From NCBI GenBank assembly GCA_964478075.1, contig CAYZGO010000018.1, positions 8,506 through 72,505 of the forward strand: a stretch of 64,000 nucleotides of DNA, read 5' to 3'. A program made the translations under genes and the position numbers. This document shows positions 14,936 to 22,806 of this stretch, one piece after another. The notes beneath the pieces were generated by a model. The model did not search any database. It saw nothing but the letters and a program-made list of their open reading frames with translations, and was not told the origin of the DNA. Each line of letters begins with the position of its first letter. Position 1 is the first letter of the stretch. Source of the stretch: DAOUEX01 sp034430235. GTDB taxonomy: Bacteria; Chloroflexota; Anaerolineae; UBA2200.

Positions 14936-15823
14936 ATGAGTTTGGTGAGAATCGCCTTGCTTCAAATGATCTCGTTCGGCAACGACCAGAATGCCAATCT
15001 AGCGAGGGGAGACGCATTCTGCCGACGCGCGAAGGAAATGGGTGCGGACATCGCGCTCTTTCCAGAGATGTGGAACATAGGGTACACCTTCTGCGATTCC
15101 TCTCAGCCAAATGCACGTGAAATCTGGCAGGCGCAGGCCGTCAGCCAGGAGGATGCTTTTGTCACTCACTTCAAGGCACTTGCCAGGAAACTCAATATGG
15201 CCATGGCCCTGACCTATCTTGAGAGGTGGGATGGGGCTCCCCGAGATTCTGTCTCCCTCATTGATCGGCACGGGGAAGTCGTACTGACGTATGCCAAGGT
15301 GCATACGTGCGATTTCGACAAGGAAGCTGCCTTGACGCCTGGGGAGGATTTCTACGTGTGTACGTTGGATACGGCTCAGGGAGACGTAAGGACTGGGGCA
15401 ATGATCTGCTTCGACCGCGAGTTTCCGGAGAGTGCGAGAATCCTGATGCTCAAAGGGGCTGAACTCGTTTTGACTCCGAATGCTTGTGACCTGGAAGACA
15501 ACCGTATTGGGCAGTTCAGGGCGCGGGCCTTTGAGAACATGATGGGTATGGCCATGACCAACTATGCTGCCCCACAGGACAACGGGCACTCGGTGGCTTT
15601 TGATGCGGTGGCGTTTGATGAACATGAGGCAGCACAAGATACACTCCTTGCCGAGGCGGGTGAAGAAGAAGGGGTCTACATTGCGGAGTTTGACATGGAC
15701 AAGATCAGGGCTTACCGCGAGCGTGAAACGTGGGGCAACGCATTCAGAAAGCCTCGCAGCTATAGTCTCTTGACATCCCCTGCGGTTGATCATCCTTTTG
15801 TCAGGGTCAGTGCCAGGAGATGA
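14936..15823 (+). CDS. Carbon-nitrogen hydrolase (nitrilase superfamily)
   Basis: A 295-residue enzyme with the complete catalytic triad: Glu44 in LFPEMWNIGY, Lys121 in YAKVHTCDF, and Cys158 in GAMICFDREFPES. Members hydrolyse amides, carbamoyl groups or nitriles; this one resembles the aliphatic amidase / N-carbamoyl type rather than the true nitrilases, but the substrate is not predictable. The ribosome binding site TAGGAGGG lies before the ATG and overlaps a GTTAGGA that may be a decayed attC end. It is the only gene between two GC-rich spacers. Confidence 0.9.
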   Translation: MSLVRIALLQMISFGNDQNANLARGDAFCRRAKEMGADIALFPEMWNIGYTFCDSSQPNAREIWQAQAVSQEDAFVTHFKALARKLNMAMALTYLERWDGAPRDSVSLIDRHGEVVLTYAKVHTCDFDKEAALTPGEDFYVCTLDTAQGDVRTGAMICFDREFPESARILMLKGAELVLTPNACDLEDNRIGQFRARAFENMMGMAMTNYAAPQDNGHSVAFDAVAFDEHEAAQDTLLAEAGEEEGVYIAEFDMDKIRAYRERETWGNAFRKPRSYSLLTSPAVDHPFVRVSARR

Positions 15824-15860
15824 GCGCGCCCACCAAGCCGCAGGTGGCGACCCCGTCAAG

Positions 15861-15945
15861 TGGTCGCGCGTCGCCCACCGCCCGACGCCCGTCGCCCATA
15901 GGGCATGCAGAGCCAGGGCATGCAAAGCGAGGCCATGCAGAATGT
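15861..15945. repeat. GGGCATGCAGAG-type dispersed repeat, copy 1
   Basis: A stretch with CCCGTCGCCC followed by two or three imperfect copies of GGGCATGCAGAGC. The same arrangement occurs in the opposite orientation at 28315-28368. Non-coding. Confidence 0.6.
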
Positions 15946-16014
15946 GCCCTGCCTTCTGAGTTGACTCATAGGGTTTTTGCCTTACAGTGCCTGCACAAAG
16001 GAGCTGGGTTGCGG

Positions 16015-16078
16015 CGTTTCGGTTCACGCTTGGTGTTACTGCGGAAGCCGCATGGCGGCTCAGCTCGGGTCGGATAGC
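16015..16078 (+). other. Partial attC-like right arm (site G)
   Basis: GCCGCATGGCGGCTCAGCTC followed by GGGTCGGAT matches the right-arm pattern GGCTSAGCT-N-GTYRGGY of sites A-D. A clear left partner is not found; GCGCCCACCAAGCC just after the amidohydrolase stop is the best candidate, which would make the site about 250 bases, with repeat DNA inside. Confidence 0.3.
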
Positions 16079-16102
16079 GGAGTGTTTGCACGGAGGAAAG
16101 CG

Positions 16103-16780
16103 ATGGATCAACCACCAGATCTAGACGACGCGAGAGAAGTTGCCTCGAAGATTGTGGCAGAGATTCGTGCGTTGCCTGTTCAGAACACTCCAAGCGTGCG
16201 GGCAACCCGCCGCCAGTACTCCCGGAGGCTGAAACAGGCAAACCCAGAATTCATTCTCGACTTGGCGAGGGAATTGCTTGAGGACTATGGCCAGCTCTGG
16301 CTTGCCTGTGAGTTGATTCAGAACCACAGAGCAGCCTTTGAAAGCATCGGAGAAGCAGAACTTGAGGAATTCGGCCAAGGCATCAACAGTTGGTGGTCCG
16401 TAGACTCCTTCGCGCGCACCTTGGCCGGGCCGGCTTGGCTGAAGGGGCAGGTGTCCGATGAGTTGATTCATAGATGGGCCCACTCAGAAGACCGTTGGTG
16501 GCGACGAGCGGCATTAGTCAGCACCGTAGCGCTCAATGTGCGGTCTCACGGGGGCAGGGGAGATGTTCGTCGTACCCTTGGGGTGTGTCACCTGTTAGTG
16601 GATGATCATGATGACATGGTGGTAAAAGCCATGTCTTGGGCATTGCGTGAGCTTGTTGTGCATGATCCAGACGCAGTGCGTGAGTTTCTGAACGAGCATG
16701 AGGATGTTCTTGCAGCGCGAGCAAAGCGAGAGCTGAGCAACAAGCTTACGACGGACCTGAAGAATCCGCGCCGGAAGTGA
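16103..16780 (+). CDS. DNA alkylation repair protein (AlkD-like HEAT repeat)
   Basis: A 225-residue all-helical protein of the AlkD family. The region HRWAHSEDRWWRRAALVSTV (split by context around residues 135-155) is the typical HEAT motif with paired Trp and Arg residues that hold damaged DNA, followed by MVVKAMSWALRELVVHDPDAV and a last helix AARAKRELSNKL. AlkD removes bulky or positively charged alkylated bases. The start ATG was chosen for GGAGGAAAG upstream. It stands alone between GC-rich palindromic spacers, so it too could have arrived as a cassette. Confidence 0.85.
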   Translation: MDQPPDLDDAREVASKIVAEIRALPVQNTPSVRATRRQYSRRLKQANPEFILDLARELLEDYGQLWLACELIQNHRAAFESIGEAELEEFGQGINSWWSVDSFARTLAGPAWLKGQVSDELIHRWAHSEDRWWRRAALVSTVALNVRSHGGRGDVRRTLGVCHLLVDDHDDMVVKAMSWALRELVVHDPDAVREFLNEHEDVLAARAKRELSNKLTTDLKNPRRK

Positions 16781-16950
16781 GCTGCGGGGCCGTTCGCCGA
16801 AGAGCATGATCTTTGATGTCACCGCATCCGACCGCGCTATCAACCGGGTTCTGAGCCAGTTCCGGCGTTTGTACCATGCGTTTCTGTATGTGAACCATTG
16901 TCAAAGCCGCGCGGCGGCTGAGCTCTGATCGCTACACGGCATATCCACCC
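16781..16950 (+). other. attC-like spacer (site H)
   Basis: The outer ends GAGCTGCGGGGCCG and CGGCGGCTGAGCTC are imperfect complements, and the right end AAGCCGCGCGGCGGCTGAGC followed by TCTGATCGC fits the right-arm pattern of the other sites, with the terminal GTTAGGC core decayed to GATCGCT. Confidence 0.35.
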
Positions 16951-16975
16951 CACAATATGTGATGTGAGGAGCGAA

Positions 16976-17926
16976 ATGAATGGAACTGTGAATCACTCGG
17001 ACTATAAGAACCAAAGTCCAATTCTGGTTGTCATCGGGGTTCTTCTACTGTTGGTCGGTGTGTTTGCCGCTTTCTTGGGGCCACTCGAGATGTATTGCTT
17101 CTATCTCTTTTCCGAGGGCGGTCGTTTTCATTATGAAGGTTTCGGATTTGGCTCTCTCATGTTTGGCAACATCGCCTGTCAGATTATCGGCTATTACCTT
17201 ATCGCCATGTTGTGTATTCCTCTCGGCTATGGACACCTCAGAGTGCGTCGTTGGGCTAGGCCCCTAGCCCTGAGCTTGCTCTGGCTTTGGCTCATTGTCG
17301 GAGTGCCTTTGATTCTCCTGTTCTTGTTTGTGTTGTTTGCGTCCAAAGACCTATCTCCCGCTGCCGCGCTGACTGTCGTTATCTTGCTCGGGTTGTCTTA
17401 CCCTGCAATCCCAGGGTTGCTGATTCGGTTCTACCGGAGCCGAAACGTCAGATTCACCTTTGAGCACAGAGATCCAAAGACCTATTGGATTGAGATGCTA
17501 CCCATACCAATCCTGGTGTTGTGTGGTCTGTTCTCATTCTACCTGGTTGCTTTGCATGTTCTCATCTTCTTCAATGGAGTATTCCCGCTTCTTGGTGTCT
17601 GGGTGTCAGAGCTTCAGGGCATCATGCTGCTTGACATCTCGATACTGTGTTTGGTGGGTTTGCTGTGGGGTGTATTGAGGTTGAGGAAGTGGGCATGGTG
17701 GAGTGCCTTGATTTACTTCGCTTGGACGGCAGTTTCGTGGATTATCACGCTTGCGCGGTCCAGCTGGTTGGATATTCTGTTAAAGATGGATTTCCCGCCA
17801 TTCGAGATGGAGATACTGCAAGAAGTGCCGTTTCAAGGGTTTCATTTTGCAGCGCTGATTGGGATACCGCTTCTTGTTACTTCAGGACTGATAGCCTTCT
17901 CCAAACGGTACTTCAAGGATAGATGA
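16976..17926 (+). CDS. Unrecognised multi-pass membrane protein
   Basis: A 316-residue protein with about eight hydrophobic segments, starting MNGTVNHSDYKNQSPILVVIG. A cytoplasmic linker around residues 145-165 reads RFYRSRNVRFTFEHRDPKTYW, dividing the protein into two halves of about four segments each. No transporter or enzyme motif is seen. The start ATG was chosen because GAGG lies six bases upstream; a GTG four codons earlier is possible. Codon use is more AT-rich and less biased than in the one-carbon genes, in line with an acquired gene. Confidence 0.75.
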   Translation: MNGTVNHSDYKNQSPILVVIGVLLLLVGVFAAFLGPLEMYCFYLFSEGGRFHYEGFGFGSLMFGNIACQIIGYYLIAMLCIPLGYGHLRVRRWARPLALSLLWLWLIVGVPLILLFLFVLFASKDLSPAAALTVVILLGLSYPAIPGLLIRFYRSRNVRFTFEHRDPKTYWIEMLPIPILVLCGLFSFYLVALHVLIFFNGVFPLLGVWVSELQGIMLLDISILCLVGLLWGVLRLRKWAWWSALIYFAWTAVSWIITLARSSWLDILLKMDFPPFEMEILQEVPFQGFHFAALIGIPLLVTSGLIAFSKRYFKDR

Positions 17927-18022
17927 TCAGGTCTCAAGGTGGTGAGGCGTACCTGAGAAGACAATTCGAAGAAGTGCCATATGACAATGAGATGGAGGTA
18001 ACTCGGGACGGCGGAGCACACC

Positions 18023-18352
18023 GTGAAAAGGTACTCAAGGAGAATCAAGAGGCAACTCAGAGAACTCGCCAGCCTTGCATACGAGAACGAACTGAGCAGG
18101 GAGCTTGCGCGACTGGCGAACAAGTTCGACGAATGGCGCCAGGGCAGGCTCAGTGCTGGTGACCTGAGTTATCTCATCCATCAATACGACATTGGGCCAT
18201 CGAGAGAACTCTTCAAGCACTACAACAACGGACTGCCCCACATGCAGCTAGCCTGCGCCATAGTGCATGGGATCCTCAACGAAGAGGATATTCCAGAAGA
18301 GATCTGGCCATACATCAGGGACGCGCTAGAGTTCTGCAGGTCTGATTCGTAA
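18023..18352 (+). CDS. Conserved-looking small helical protein
   Basis: A 109-residue, mainly helical protein: RELARLANKFDEWRQGRLSA, then GDLSYLIHQYDIGPSRELFK, then AIVHGILNEEDIPEEIWPYI. I recall short proteins with the same arrangement (a D-L-x-x-L-I-H-x-Y/F motif followed by a GPSRELW/F segment) as frequent hypotheticals in accessory DNA of many phyla, without known function. The start is GTG with GGAG six bases upstream. It follows the membrane protein after 96 bases with no palindrome between them, so the two may travel together. Confidence 0.7.
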   Translation: MKRYSRRIKRQLRELASLAYENELSRELARLANKFDEWRQGRLSAGDLSYLIHQYDIGPSRELFKHYNNGLPHMQLACAIVHGILNEEDIPEEIWPYIRDALEFCRSDS

Positions 18353-18600
18353 CGTGCGCGTGAATGAGCAGCAGCGACCGGGCAGGATCCCACCAGAGCC
18401 CGCGCGGCCGTCGGTAGCGGACGGCGGTTCGGTTGGGGCCCGTGAGTGCCCCGCCAGACAGCAGCGACGAGCCTGCACCACATCTGCGCTGATCTGGCCA
18501 CGGTCAGACCGACAGCCGCATCACGCGCTCGCAAATACCAGCGCTGCCTGTCAGATCAGCCACCGTAGCGCTTCCGGCTTGAGATCCCAATGCAGAGGCG
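18353..18600. other. GC-rich non-coding spacer at the end of the accessory island
   Basis: No gene is seen. The stretch CGCGCGGCCGTCGGTAGCGG may be a decayed palindrome of the same type as the attC-like sites, but no clear R'' or R' box is left. It separates the accessory island from the one-carbon operon. Confidence 0.3.
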
Positions 18601-18623
18601 CCATTTGTGCTTTTTTGCACGAC

Positions 18624-18652
18624 TTGCCAAGGCAGGCAAAGCTGTGTACAAT
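18624..18652 (+). promoter_or_regulatory. Promoter of the metVF operon
   Basis: TTGCCA, 17 bases, TACAAT. Transcription should start near 18659, leaving a leader of about 128 bases before the flavoprotein fusion gene. Confidence 0.7.
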
Positions 18653-18786
18653 ATGCGAGGCCGGTATCTTCCCCAGCGGCCAAACAAACCAATTGCCCCG
18701 CAAGGCTTCACCCTGAGGCGCTTCGCGTCGTGAGACATTCAGCGTCGAAGGAGCTCAGCCCGAAGGGTAGAAAGGACGCGCCGAGT

Positions 18787-20901
18787 ATGAGCGAAAAGAA
18801 CGACGTATCATCTCTGCCTACCGAAGCGCTTCCACCATGCACGGCTGCCTGCCCAGCGCACACTGATGTACGGGGCTACGTCAATGCCATCGCGCGCGGC
18901 GATTTAGAGGAGGCCTATCAGCTGGCGCGCGAAGCCAACCCCCTGCCATACATCTGTGGCAAGGTGTGTGCCCACGCTTGTGAAACGGAATGCAGGCGTG
19001 GTGACATAGACGAGCCTGTGGCCATTTGTGCGCTGAAGCGCTTCGCTACAGAGCAGCACGACCTGCGCAAGGGCCACGCACCAGGCCTCTCCGTGGCCGA
19101 ACCTAAGGAAGACAAGGTAGCCATCGTTGGTGCAGGGCCCGGTGGCCTGACCGTTGCGCATGACCTGGCACGCATGGGCTACAAGGTAACGGTCTTCGAT
19201 GCCAACCCCAAGCCTGGCGGCACGATGCAGGTGGGCATTCCTCTGTATCGCCTGCCGCGCGACACGGTCGAACTCGAAGTGGCCCCTCTGAGAGAGCTGG
19301 GGATCGAGTTCGTCACCAACACGCGAGTCAGCGACGTGGACGCCCTGCTGGCGGACGGGTACAAGGCTGTCTTCCTGGCCATTGGTTCGCACGCAGGCCG
19401 TAAACTGCGCCTCGCCAATGCCGACCTGCCGGACGTCTGGTTGAACATGGAGTTCCTGCGCCGGGTGGCATTGGGCGAAAAGGTTGATCTCAGCGGTCGC
19501 CACGTGCTGGTGCTGGGCGGAGGCAATGTGGCCATAGACGTTGCGCGCACCGCAGTGCGCCTGGGTGCCGCCGAAGTCTCCATGACCTGCCTTGAAAGCT
19601 GTACGATGATGCCTGCCCACGCCTGGGAGATTGAGGAGGCGCTCGACGAGGGCGTGCAGATGTTCCATGACCGCACGTTCAAAGAGATCGTTGCTGAGAA
19701 CGGCAAGGTCAAGGGTGTGCGCTGTGTGAAGGTTGACTTCCGGGGCTTCCTTCCGACTGGCGGGATCGACATGGATGAGTTCCCGGAGACGGAGCACGTC
19801 CTACCCGCCGACCTGGTCATCTTTGCCATCGGCCAGGGCCCCGACTTGAGCTTCCTGCCGCAAGATGGGTCCATAGCCCAGACACGACGCCGTACGATAC
19901 AGGTAGACCCGCTCACACTGGCCACCACCAAGCCTGGCGTCTTTGCTGGCGGGGACGCCATCACCGGCGTTGGCTTCATCATTGATGCCGTCGGTGCTGG
20001 CCACCGGGCCGCGCGTTCGATAGACGCCTATCTGCGCGGCATTGACCCGGCCACAGTGCAGCCCCCCGAACCTGAAAAGCTGGGCGAACTGCAGAAAAAG
20101 ACCGTTTCCCACGTCCGCCCACTCAAGCGTGACGAGATGCCCAAACTGGACGCGGACCTGCGCAAGACCAGCTTTGAGGAGGTGTACCTCGGGTACACTG
20201 AGACGCAGGCCATCCGTGCCGCCCATCGCTGCCTCACCTGCGGTGCGGGCGCGCAGGTGGACACCGACAAGTGCATTGGCTGCCTGACTTGTGTTCGAGT
20301 CTGCCCCTACGAGGTAGTTGCACTGGTGCGCGGCACCGCGAATGTGCCCATAGACCAATGCCAGGCCTGCGGCATCTGCGCAAGCGAGTGCCCGGCCAAA
20401 GCCATCACCATGAAGCTGTACTCAGACGACGACCTGCTCAAGGAGATCAAGAGCGCTGTACGCAAAGCCAAACGCGCTGTCAGTGTAGGGACGGGCAATG
20501 GCAAGCCCATCATCATCGGCTTTGCCTGCCGCTACTGCGCCTACGCTGGCGAAGATCCAAGCGTCGTCAAAGCCAGGCTGCCCAGCAACGTAAAGACGAT
20601 AGAGGTGCTGTGCAGCGGCAAGGTAGACTCGCTGTACCTGCTGAAAGCCTTCGAGTTTGGCGCCGATGGCGTCTTTGTGGCCGGATGCCTGGAGGGCGAC
20701 TGCCACAATGAGAAGGGCAGCGTACACGCTGGCCAGCGCGTGGCGTACGTCAAGGGACTGCTGGACCAGATTGGCCTTGGTAGCGGACGTTTGGAGATGT
20801 TCAACATGTCCCCCGCACAAGGTGCTGACATGACCGAAGCCGTGGCCACGCTGACGGCAAGCATCAAGGAATTGGGGCCCAGCCCGGTGAGGAGACGTTA
20901 G
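18787..20901 (+). CDS. Flavin oxidoreductase / ferredoxin / MvhD fusion, partner of MetVF
   Basis: A 704-residue multi-domain redox protein. Residues about 10-110 form an Fe-S domain of the glutamate synthase small subunit type (CTAACPAHTDVRGYVNAIAR, CGKVCAHACETECRRG). Residues about 115-440 form the FAD/NAD(P)H domain with two dinucleotide motifs, VAIVGAGPGGLTVA and VLVLGGGNVAIDVA, and GVFAGGDAITG. Two 4Fe-4S motifs follow (CIGCLTCVRVCP, CQACGICASECP), then an MvhD/FlpD domain of about 130 residues (IIIGFACRYCAYAG, EVLCSGKVD, VAGCLEGDCH). It probably collects electrons from NAD(P)H or ferredoxin and passes them to MetV/MetF one base downstream. In other acetogens this is the job of separate HdrA and MvhD subunits, so the fusion is unusual. 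The start is the ATG at 18787. Confidence 0.9.
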   Translation: MSEKNDVSSLPTEALPPCTAACPAHTDVRGYVNAIARGDLEEAYQLAREANPLPYICGKVCAHACETECRRGDIDEPVAICALKRFATEQHDLRKGHAPGLSVAEPKEDKVAIVGAGPGGLTVAHDLARMGYKVTVFDANPKPGGTMQVGIPLYRLPRDTVELEVAPLRELGIEFVTNTRVSDVDALLADGYKAVFLAIGSHAGRKLRLANADLPDVWLNMEFLRRVALGEKVDLSGRHVLVLGGGNVAIDVARTAVRLGAAEVSMTCLESCTMMPAHAWEIEEALDEGVQMFHDRTFKEIVAENGKVKGVRCVKVDFRGFLPTGGIDMDEFPETEHVLPADLVIFAIGQGPDLSFLPQDGSIAQTRRRTIQVDPLTLATTKPGVFAGGDAITGVGFIIDAVGAGHRAARSIDAYLRGIDPATVQPPEPEKLGELQKKTVSHVRPLKRDEMPKLDADLRKTSFEEVYLGYTETQAIRAAHRCLTCGAGAQVDTDKCIGCLTCVRVCPYEVVALVRGTANVPIDQCQACGICASECPAKAITMKLYSDDDLLKEIKSAVRKAKRAVSVGTGNGKPIIIGFACRYCAYAGEDPSVVKARLPSNVKTIEVLCSGKVDSLYLLKAFEFGADGVFVAGCLEGDCHNEKGSVHAGQRVAYVKGLLDQIGLGSGRLEMFNMSPAQGADMTEAVATLTASIKELGPSPVRRR

Positions 20902-20902
20902 G

Positions 20903-21571
20903 ATGATAAAAGCAGAACAGAAACCCATCGCCGAGATAATGGAGATGATCGCTCCATACAAGAAGATACTGATCCTCGGCTGCGGCACCTGTGTCACGGT
21001 CTGTTTCGCTGGCGGTGAGAAAGAAGTGGGACTCCTGGCTTCTAGCCTGCGCATTGCCTCTGCTGCAACAGGCCAGGGAAAGACCTTCGCCGAGGCGACC
21101 GTGCAGCGCCAGTGCGAGTGGGAGTTCATTGACGCGGTAGCGGATCAGATCAAGAGGGTTGACGCTGTCCTCTCACTGGGCTGCGGCATCGGCGTGCAGG
21201 CTCTAGCGGAACGCTACCCGGACGAGGTCATCCTGCCTGGCGTCAACACCACTTTCCTGGGCATGGCTGTGCAGCCCGGAGTATTCGAGGAGCGCTGCGT
21301 GGCCTGCGGCGACTGCATACTAGGCCAGACAGCCGGCATCTGCCCCATCGCGCGCTGCGCCAAGAACCTGTTGAACGGCCCCTGCGGTGGCTCACAAAAT
21401 GGCAAATGCGAGATCAATCCAGATCTCGACTGCGCCTGGCAGCTTATCTACGACCGCCTGGCAAGGCTGGGACAGCTTGACCGCCTGGCCACAATTATGC
21501 CGCCCAAGGATTGGTCCAAGGACCGTGATGGCGGCCCGCGCAAGATCGTAAGGGAGGATCTGAGGCTATGA
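20903..21571 (+). CDS. metV: MetV, Fe-S/zinc partner of methylene-THF reductase
   Basis: A 222-residue protein of the MTHFR C-terminal / MetV family. It contains GCGTCVTVCFAGGEKE at about residues 26-41, SLGCGIGVQ, and a cysteine-rich C-terminal part: ERCVACGDCILGQTAGICP, CAKNLLNGPCGGSQNGKC and LDCAWQLIYDRL, which bind Fe-S clusters. MetV forms a complex with MetF in acetogens and links it to the electron-donating module. The gene starts one base after the fusion protein and overlaps metF by ATGA, so the three proteins are made together. All the expected cysteines are present. Confidence 0.92.
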   Translation: MIKAEQKPIAEIMEMIAPYKKILILGCGTCVTVCFAGGEKEVGLLASSLRIASAATGQGKTFAEATVQRQCEWEFIDAVADQIKRVDAVLSLGCGIGVQALAERYPDEVILPGVNTTFLGMAVQPGVFEERCVACGDCILGQTAGICPIARCAKNLLNGPCGGSQNGKCEINPDLDCAWQLIYDRLARLGQLDRLATIMPPKDWSKDRDGGPRKIVREDLRL

Positions 21572-22491
21572 AAGCTGGCAGCAATCTCGAAAAAGTCCTT
21601 AGCAGCGGCCGCTTCGCCGCCACTGGCGAGTTGGGACCTCCCAAGAGCGCGGACCGTGAGGTCGTCCGACACAAGGCAGGCCTGCTCAAAGGCTATGTGG
21701 ATGCAGTCAACATCACCGACAACCAGACGGCCATCGTGCGCATGTCGAGCATGACAGTGGGCATCATGCTGCTGCAACTGGGCCTGGAGCCCACCATGCA
21801 GATGACCTGCCGTGACCGCAACCGCCTGGCTATTCAATCTGACTTGCTGGGTGCCGCTGCGCTAGGCGTCAAGAACCTGCTCTGCCTGACCGGCGACCAT
21901 CAGAGTTTCGGCAATCACCCCACAGCGCGAGGCGTCTACGACCTGGACTCCATGCAGCTTCTGACTATGGTCAAAGCCATGCGCGACGAGAGGAAATTCG
22001 CCTGCGGCGAGGAGATGGACGTCGAGCCCCACTTCTTCATCGGTGCAGCGGCCAACCCCTTCGCTGACCCCTTCGAGTACCGCCCGTTACGCCTGGCTAA
22101 GAAGATCGCTGCGGGAGCGGACTTTATCCAGACGCAGCTCATCTACAATGTGCCCAAGTTCGCCGAGTACATGAAGAGAGTACGAGACCTGCGCCTGCAC
22201 GAAAAGTGCTATATCCTGGCTGGAGTAGGCCCCATCAAGAGCGTGGGCATGGCCCGTTACATGCAGAAGAGCGTGCCAGGGATGGACGTGCCCGAAGAGA
22301 TCGTGGCCCGTCTCAAAGGTGTACCTAAGGAGCAGAGGCGGCAAGAAGGCATCAAGCAATGCGCAGACATCATCCGCCAAATTCGTGAGATACCTGGCGT
22401 AGCTGGCGTGCACATCATGGCTATCGAATGGGAGGAAGCCGTGGCGCACCTACTGGAACTGGCAGGGCTGCTGCCGAGACCGCAGATGTAG
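21568..22491 (+). CDS. metF: Methylenetetrahydrofolate reductase
   Basis: A 307-residue TIM-barrel flavoprotein that reduces 5,10-methylene-THF to 5-methyl-THF, the last step of the methyl branch. Motifs include FAATGELGPPKSADRE near the N-terminus, DNQTAIVRMSS, MQMTCRDRNRLAIQSDLLG, LCLTGDHQSFGNHP and AGADFIQTQLIYNV. The size matches the acetogen-type MetF, which works with MetV and does not use NADH on its own. Translation is coupled to metV through a four-base overlap. A strong terminator follows within 40 bases. Confidence 0.95.
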   Translation: MKAGSNLEKVLSSGRFAATGELGPPKSADREVVRHKAGLLKGYVDAVNITDNQTAIVRMSSMTVGIMLLQLGLEPTMQMTCRDRNRLAIQSDLLGAAALGVKNLLCLTGDHQSFGNHPTARGVYDLDSMQLLTMVKAMRDERKFACGEEMDVEPHFFIGAAANPFADPFEYRPLRLAKKIAAGADFIQTQLIYNVPKFAEYMKRVRDLRLHEKCYILAGVGPIKSVGMARYMQKSVPGMDVPEEIVARLKGVPKEQRRQEGIKQCADIIRQIREIPGVAGVHIMAIEWEEAVAHLLELAGLLPRPQM

Positions 22492-22529
22492 ACTTGCCAT
22501 ACAGCGCCTTGATTACCTGATCGACATGA

Positions 22530-22565
22530 TAGAGGCCAAGCTAAGCCTGGCCTCTATTTGTTTTG
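22530..22565 (+). terminator. Rho-independent terminator after metF
   Basis: A nine-base perfect stem with arms TAGAGGCCA and TGGCCTCTA, a nine-base loop, and a tail TTTGTTTTG. It closes the metV-metF operon. Confidence 0.85.
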
Positions 22566-22617
22566 CCTCAGTAAGAAACGAATGAGTTACAGAACAGTTG
22601 CACATAAGAGAACTGAT

Positions 22618-22646
22618 TTGCATTTTTGGCGGTTTTGTGGTATATT
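22618..22646 (+). promoter_or_regulatory. Promoter of the sigma factor gene
   Basis: TTGCAT, 17 bases, TATATT. The predicted leader is about 155 bases long. The rest of the 315-base gap between metF and the sigma gene holds the terminator and no gene. Confidence 0.7.
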
Positions 22647-22806
22647 GGGGACACAAATAAGTGACAGGTTGTCTCGTGCATTCACTTGGCGGCCAGATGG
22701 AGGGATGGATCCTCTCCCATGTAACAGACGAATACGAATCACTGATGTACCCGGGTAATCCCATCACGTGCGATGAGCAGATCGGGTACGCGACTGGAGG
22801 CATACG

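Noticed and set aside
18353..18786. Earlier start of the redox fusion protein at 18607
   Set aside because: That reading would cover the predicted promoter and adds 60 residues without family support; the ATG at 18787 starts directly before the conserved Fe-S domain.
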